In this document: piece after piece, positions 5,892 through 8,689 of the stretch
Position numbering within the stretch: the first letter of the stretch is position 1
How the letters are laid out: the number at the start of each line of letters is the position of its first letter
Origin: Ga0074130 sp964499485
GTDB lineage: Bacteria; Pseudomonadota; Gammaproteobacteria; Burkholderiales; Rhodocyclaceae
Direction: 5' to 3'
Assembly: GCA_964499485.1 (NCBI GenBank)
Contig: CAZCLF010000048.1
Coordinates: 1-8,689 of the forward strand
Length of the DNA stretch: 8,689 nt
Notes under the pieces: generated by a model
What the model saw: the letters and a program-made list of their open reading frames with translations, nothing else
Databases searched by the model: none
Told to the model about the DNA's origin: nothing
Made by a program: the position numbers and the translations under genes

Positions 5892-6527
5892 TTGGATTTT
5901 AGCCGGGATTTCATCGGTTTCGCCTGTGCGCGTGGGGTTTTGCGCTTTGGCGAGTTCACCACCAAGGCCGGGCGCCAATCGCCCTACTTCTTCAACGCGG
6001 GCCTGTTCAATGACGGCGAAGCCATGCTGCAGTTGTGCGACTTTTATGCACGCGCCATCATCGCCTCCGGTCTTGAGTTCGACGTCCTCTTCGGACCTGC
6101 TTACAAAGGGATTCCACTCGCTGCCGGCACCGCCATGATGCTGGCCAAGCACGGCCACAACACTCCATTCGCCTATAACCGTAAGGAAGCCAAGGATCAT
6201 GGCGAAGGCGGCACGCTGGTTGGTGCCCCGCTCACAGGCCGTGTGCTGGTGATTGATGACGTAATCTCTGCAGGGACCTCCGTCCGCGAATCCGTTGAAC
6301 TCATCCGCCAGGCTGGCGCCACCCTTGCTGGGGTTGTGATCGCGCTGGATCGACAAGAGCGTGGCCAAGGAGAGCTTTCAGCAGTGCAGGAAGTGGAAAA
6401 GAACTTCGCCATTCCTGTGGTCGCGGTAGCTACGCTCGCTGACCTGATTGAATTCCTGGGCGACAGCCCGGACCTGCAACGCAATCTCGGTGCGGTATCG
6501 GCCTATCGCCAGCAATACGGTATCTGA
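5892..6527 (+). CDS. pyrE: Orotate phosphoribosyltransferase
   Basis: PyrE joins orotate to PRPP to give orotidine 5'-monophosphate and pyrophosphate, the fifth step of de novo pyrimidine synthesis, in the cytoplasm as a dimer. From the TTG at 5892 the protein is 211 aa (E. coli 213). It shows SPYFFNAGLFN (30-40), FGPAYKGIPLA (67-77), the flexible catalytic loop NRKEAKDHGEGG (96-107) and the PRPP-binding loop VLVIDDVISAGTSV (118-131). The TTG start is chosen because AGGGG sits 7 bases before it and because it lines up with the E. coli N-terminus to within one residue. An ATG at 5874 would add six residues, MSRGRI, without a ribosome binding site. It diverges from xthA, with which it may share its control region, and is followed 14 bases later by the coiled-coil protein gene. 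Confidence 0.95.
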   Translation: MDFSRDFIGFACARGVLRFGEFTTKAGRQSPYFFNAGLFNDGEAMLQLCDFYARAIIASGLEFDVLFGPAYKGIPLAAGTAMMLAKHGHNTPFAYNRKEAKDHGEGGTLVGAPLTGRVLVIDDVISAGTSVRESVELIRQAGATLAGVVIALDRQERGQGELSAVQEVEKNFAIPVVAVATLADLIEFLGDSPDLQRNLGAVSAYRQQYGI

Positions 6528-6541
6528 TCGGAGTCAGCCCC

Positions 6542-7159
6542 ATGTCTGTAGCCCCGCTTCGTCTCGCATTCCTGCTTGCTCTGCTGCCGTTCGGTGCGCA
6601 GGCTGACACCTTTTGCTGCGAAGCCAACGGCAAAACCTTCTGCGACGATGGTATTCCACTCGCCTGCCACGGCAAAGCTTATCGGCAACTAAACAACCGT
6701 GGCATTGTGATCCGTCAGTTTGCAGCCCCGCTGACACCAGAGCAGAAAGCACAGCGTGATGCCGAGCTGGCACGCCAGCGTGAGGAAGAGGCTAAGCGCG
6801 CTGAAGAAGACCGTCGCGATCGCAAGCTGGTAGGCACATACGCCTCGCTGAGCGAGTTGGATTTTGCGCATGAGCGCGTTTTGACAGACATGCGCAAAGG
6901 TCAGCAGCAGCTGGAGCAAAAGCTGGCAGATGCTGAAAAACGCAAAAAGCAGTTGAGCAATGAAGCAGAGTTCTACCAGAAGCGTGCGATGCCCTTAAAT
7001 CTGAAAGGGCAAATCGAGGATAACGAAAGAGATATCAAGGCGCAGCAAAATGCGATTGCAACACGTAAGCAAGATATCGAAACCACGCAGCAAAAGTTCG
7101 AGGAAGAAAAACAGCGCTACACGCGCCTGACCTCGGGCGACCTCAGAAACCGACCTTGA
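6542..7159 (+). CDS. Secreted cysteine-containing coiled-coil protein, DUF4124-like N-terminus, function unknown
   Basis: A 205 aa protein with a Sec signal peptide (hydrophobic LAFLLALLPFG, AQA cleavage site after residue 21), so it should act in the periplasm. The mature N-terminus has four cysteines (25, 26, 34, 42) in a compact module, FCCEANGKTFCDDGIPLAC, then YRQLNNRGIVIRQF. The pattern of a short peptide with a Y/F-x-C ... G-K-x-x-x-x-D ... P-x-x-C layout recalls DUF4124-like domains. Residues 64-195 are almost wholly charged helix (QKAQRDAELARQREEEAKRA and similar), very likely a long coiled coil broken near LVGTYASLSELDF and near MPLNL. A GGAG Shine-Dalgarno (6530-6533) lies 8 bases before the ATG, and the gene follows pyrE by 14 bases, so the two are probably cotranscribed. 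I recall similar unnamed proteins near pyrE in betaproteobacteria, but no function. Cysteine pairing is an inference. Confidence 0.8.
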   Translation: MSVAPLRLAFLLALLPFGAQADTFCCEANGKTFCDDGIPLACHGKAYRQLNNRGIVIRQFAAPLTPEQKAQRDAELARQREEEAKRAEEDRRDRKLVGTYASLSELDFAHERVLTDMRKGQQQLEQKLADAEKRKKQLSNEAEFYQKRAMPLNLKGQIEDNERDIKAQQNAIATRKQDIETTQQKFEEEKQRYTRLTSGDLRNRP

Positions 7160-7199
7160 GCGCTGCCCAAGGCCGCTGAGGAAGTGCTTTACGCCTGTC

Positions 7200-8636
7200 T
7201 TAGCCGGCCAGCTTCTGCTTTAGCAGATCATTAACCTGCTGCGGATTAGCCTTACCCTTGGTGGCCTTCATGGCCTGCCCCACCAGCGCATTGAAGGCTT
7301 TTTCCTTGCCAGCGCGGAACTCTTCCACCGACTTTTGATTGGCGGCCAGCACCTCGTCGATAATGGCCTCAATGGCGCCGGTATCGGTAATTTGCTTCCA
7401 GCCCTTGGCCTCAATCACTGCATCGGCACTCGCACCATCGCCATTCCATAGCGCGTCGAAAACATCCTTACCGATCTTGTTCGAGATCGTGTTATCGACA
7501 ATCCGCTGGACAATGCCAGCGAGCTGGGCCGCACTGATAGGCGCATCGGCAATGCTCTTTTCCTCACGGTTCAAGCGCGCGGCTAAATCACCTTGTATCC
7601 AATTGGCGCAGAGCTTGGCATTGGCTGTGCCTGCAACAGCGACAGCATCAAGGAAGTACTGCGCCATCTCGCGCGAAGATGTGATGATATCGGCATCGTA
7701 GGCAGACAAACCGTACTCGCCTGTAAAGCGTTGCTGCATGGCTTGCGGCAGCTCAGGCATGGTTGCCTTGACCTCGGCCTTCCAAGCTTCGGTGATTTCC
7801 AGCGGCAGCAAGTCGGGATCGGGGAAGTAACGGTAATCGTGCGCGTCTTCCTTACTGCGCATGGAGCGGGTCTCGCCCGTATCAGGATCGAACAGTACAG
7901 TGGCTTGCTGGATCTTGCGCCCCTCTTCGATCTCGTTGATCTGCCACTGCACTTCGTAGTTGATGGCCTGCTCAAGGAAGCGGAAGGAGTTCAGGTTCTT
8001 GATCTCGCGGCGCGTGCCGTAGGGCTCGCCGGGGCGACGTACTGACACGTTGGCATCGCAGCGGAAAGAGCCTTCTTGCATATTGCCGTCGCAAATACCG
8101 ATCCATTGGACCAGTTCGTGCAGTTTCTTGGCATAGGCCACGGCCTCGGCAGCCGAGCGCATGTCGGGTTCCGACACGATTTCGAGCAGCGGCGTACCGG
8201 CGCGATTCAAGTCGATACCAGTGCGGCCAGCGAAATCCTCGTGCAGTGACTTGCCGGCATCCTCTTCGAGGTGGGCGCGCGTCAGGCGCACCGTTTTTTC
8301 AGTGCCATCGACATTGATGGTCAGCGAACCGCCATCAACGACGGGTAGCTCCATCTGGCTGATCTGGTAGCCCTTGGGCAGATCGGGGTAGAAGTAGTTT
8401 TTGCGCGCAAAGATCGAACGCTCGGTGATCTTCGCCCCGATGGCAAGACCAAATTTGATCGCACAGACCACCGCTTCGCGGTTCAGTACCGGCAACACAC
8501 CCGGCAGCGCCAAGCTCACCGCGTCGGCTTGCGTGTTCGGCTCGGCGCCGAAGGCAGTAGATGCGCCACAAAAAATCTTCGATTTTGTTTGCAGCTGTGC
8601 GTGGGTCTCAAGACCGATAACAACTTCCCACTTCAT
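7200..8636 (-). CDS. gatB: Aspartyl/glutamyl-tRNA amidotransferase subunit B
   Basis: GatB is the tRNA-binding kinase subunit of GatCAB, which converts Asp-tRNA(Asn) and/or Glu-tRNA(Gln) to the amidated form using ammonia delivered from GatA. The 478 aa product is of usual length. It opens with WEVVIGLETHAQLQTKSKIF (3-22), has FYPDLPKGYQISQ (82-94) and the family signature DLNRAGTPLLEIVSEPD (142-158), then FRCDANVSVR (191-200), EIKNLNSFRFLEQAI (211-225) and DYRYFPDPDLLPL (267-279). The C-terminal helical YqeY-like tRNA-binding domain ends at LLKQKLAG. The ATG at 8636 follows the gatA stop by 2 bases, and a GGGGA (8648-8644) lies 7 bases upstream of it. It converges with the coiled-coil protein gene across 40 bases that hold no visible terminator. 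Which tRNA is amidated depends on which aminoacyl-tRNA synthetases the genome encodes, not seen here. Confidence 0.97.
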   Translation of the reverse strand: MKWEVVIGLETHAQLQTKSKIFCGASTAFGAEPNTQADAVSLALPGVLPVLNREAVVCAIKFGLAIGAKITERSIFARKNYFYPDLPKGYQISQMELPVVDGGSLTINVDGTEKTVRLTRAHLEEDAGKSLHEDFAGRTGIDLNRAGTPLLEIVSEPDMRSAAEAVAYAKKLHELVQWIGICDGNMQEGSFRCDANVSVRRPGEPYGTRREIKNLNSFRFLEQAINYEVQWQINEIEEGRKIQQATVLFDPDTGETRSMRSKEDAHDYRYFPDPDLLPLEITEAWKAEVKATMPELPQAMQQRFTGEYGLSAYDADIITSSREMAQYFLDAVAVAGTANAKLCANWIQGDLAARLNREEKSIADAPISAAQLAGIVQRIVDNTISNKIGKDVFDALWNGDGASADAVIEAKGWKQITDTGAIEAIIDEVLAANQKSVEEFRAGKEKAFNALVGQAMKATKGKANPQQVNDLLKQKLAG

Positions 8637-8638
8637 GC

Positions 8639-8689
8639 TCAGATCCCCACAGGCATCTCGCGATGCCAGCTTGTCACTTGTTGGTATTG
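8639..8689 (-). CDS. gatA: GatA C-terminal fragment (tRNA amidotransferase subunit A)
   Basis: The last 16 codons plus a TGA stop of the gene upstream of gatB. The frame reads QYQQVTSWHREMPVGI, resembling the end of proteobacterial GatA (a YQQxTxWH motif followed by a short Pro-containing tail). GatA is the glutaminase and amidase subunit of GatCAB. The stop is two bases before the gatB ATG, the usual gatA-gatB operon arrangement. The identification rests on this short tail and on the neighbouring gene. Confidence 0.75.
   Translation of the reverse strand, partial: QYQQVTSWHREMPVGI

Noticed and set aside
5859..6368. 170-residue in-frame extension upstream of xthA on the minus strand
   Set aside because: It is antisense to pyrE, low in recognisable structure, and ExoIII proteins begin at MLRIISLNLNG (ATG 5858).
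7160..7199. Possible bidirectional terminator between the coiled-coil gene and gatB
   Set aside because: I looked for a stem with a T-run on either strand in these 40 bases and found none.
7593..8045. 150-codon open frame on the plus strand within gatB
   Set aside because: It is fully antisense to conserved GatB motifs and has no upstream ribosome binding site that I can see.

Overview
This window reads as ordinary chromosome from a Gram-negative proteobacterium, most likely a betaproteobacterium. The pointers are a waaC-waaA lipopolysaccharide (LPS) core pair next to a WaaE-like glycosyltransferase, a pcm-rhodanese pair, an xthA/pyrE divergent pair close to gatAB, and GatA/GatB sequences of the betaproteobacterial kind. 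Composition is moderately GC-rich and even throughout. I see no insertion sequence, integrase, tRNA, rRNA, CRISPR array or prophage gene. Genes are tightly packed and no gene-free stretch reaches 300 bases; the longest gaps are about 90 bases.

Layout from left to right: (1) 1-110, minus: the start of a family 2 glycosyltransferase, divergent from (2) 149-2400, plus: waaC (heptosyltransferase I) and waaA (Kdo transferase), overlapping by 4 nt, which build the inner core of LPS. (3) 2415-4967, minus, read right to left: a yqjD-yqjE-yqjK-like membrane operon, an NlpC/P60 lipoprotein hydrolase, a divergent Pcm-like methyltransferase and a single-domain rhodanese. This group converges on waaA. (4) 5058-5858, minus: xthA (exonuclease III), divergent from (5) 5892-7159, plus: pyrE and a secreted, cysteine-containing coiled-coil protein of unknown function. 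(6) 7200-8689, minus: gatB and the last codons of gatA, subunits of the tRNA-dependent amidotransferase.

The genes fall into cell-envelope work (LPS core, peptidoglycan hydrolase, YqjDEK membrane proteins) and housekeeping (AP-site repair, pyrimidine synthesis, tRNA amidation, sulfur transfer, methyl transfer). I found no convincing new multi-gene system. The points most worth a second look are the Pcm-like protein that has lost the canonical Ser-Gln-Pro motif, the uncharacterised coiled-coil protein downstream of pyrE, start-site questions for waaC (possibly leaderless) and pyrE (probably TTG), a hairpin-rich leader before pcm, and the direct waaA/rhodanese junction where I would have expected tolC.
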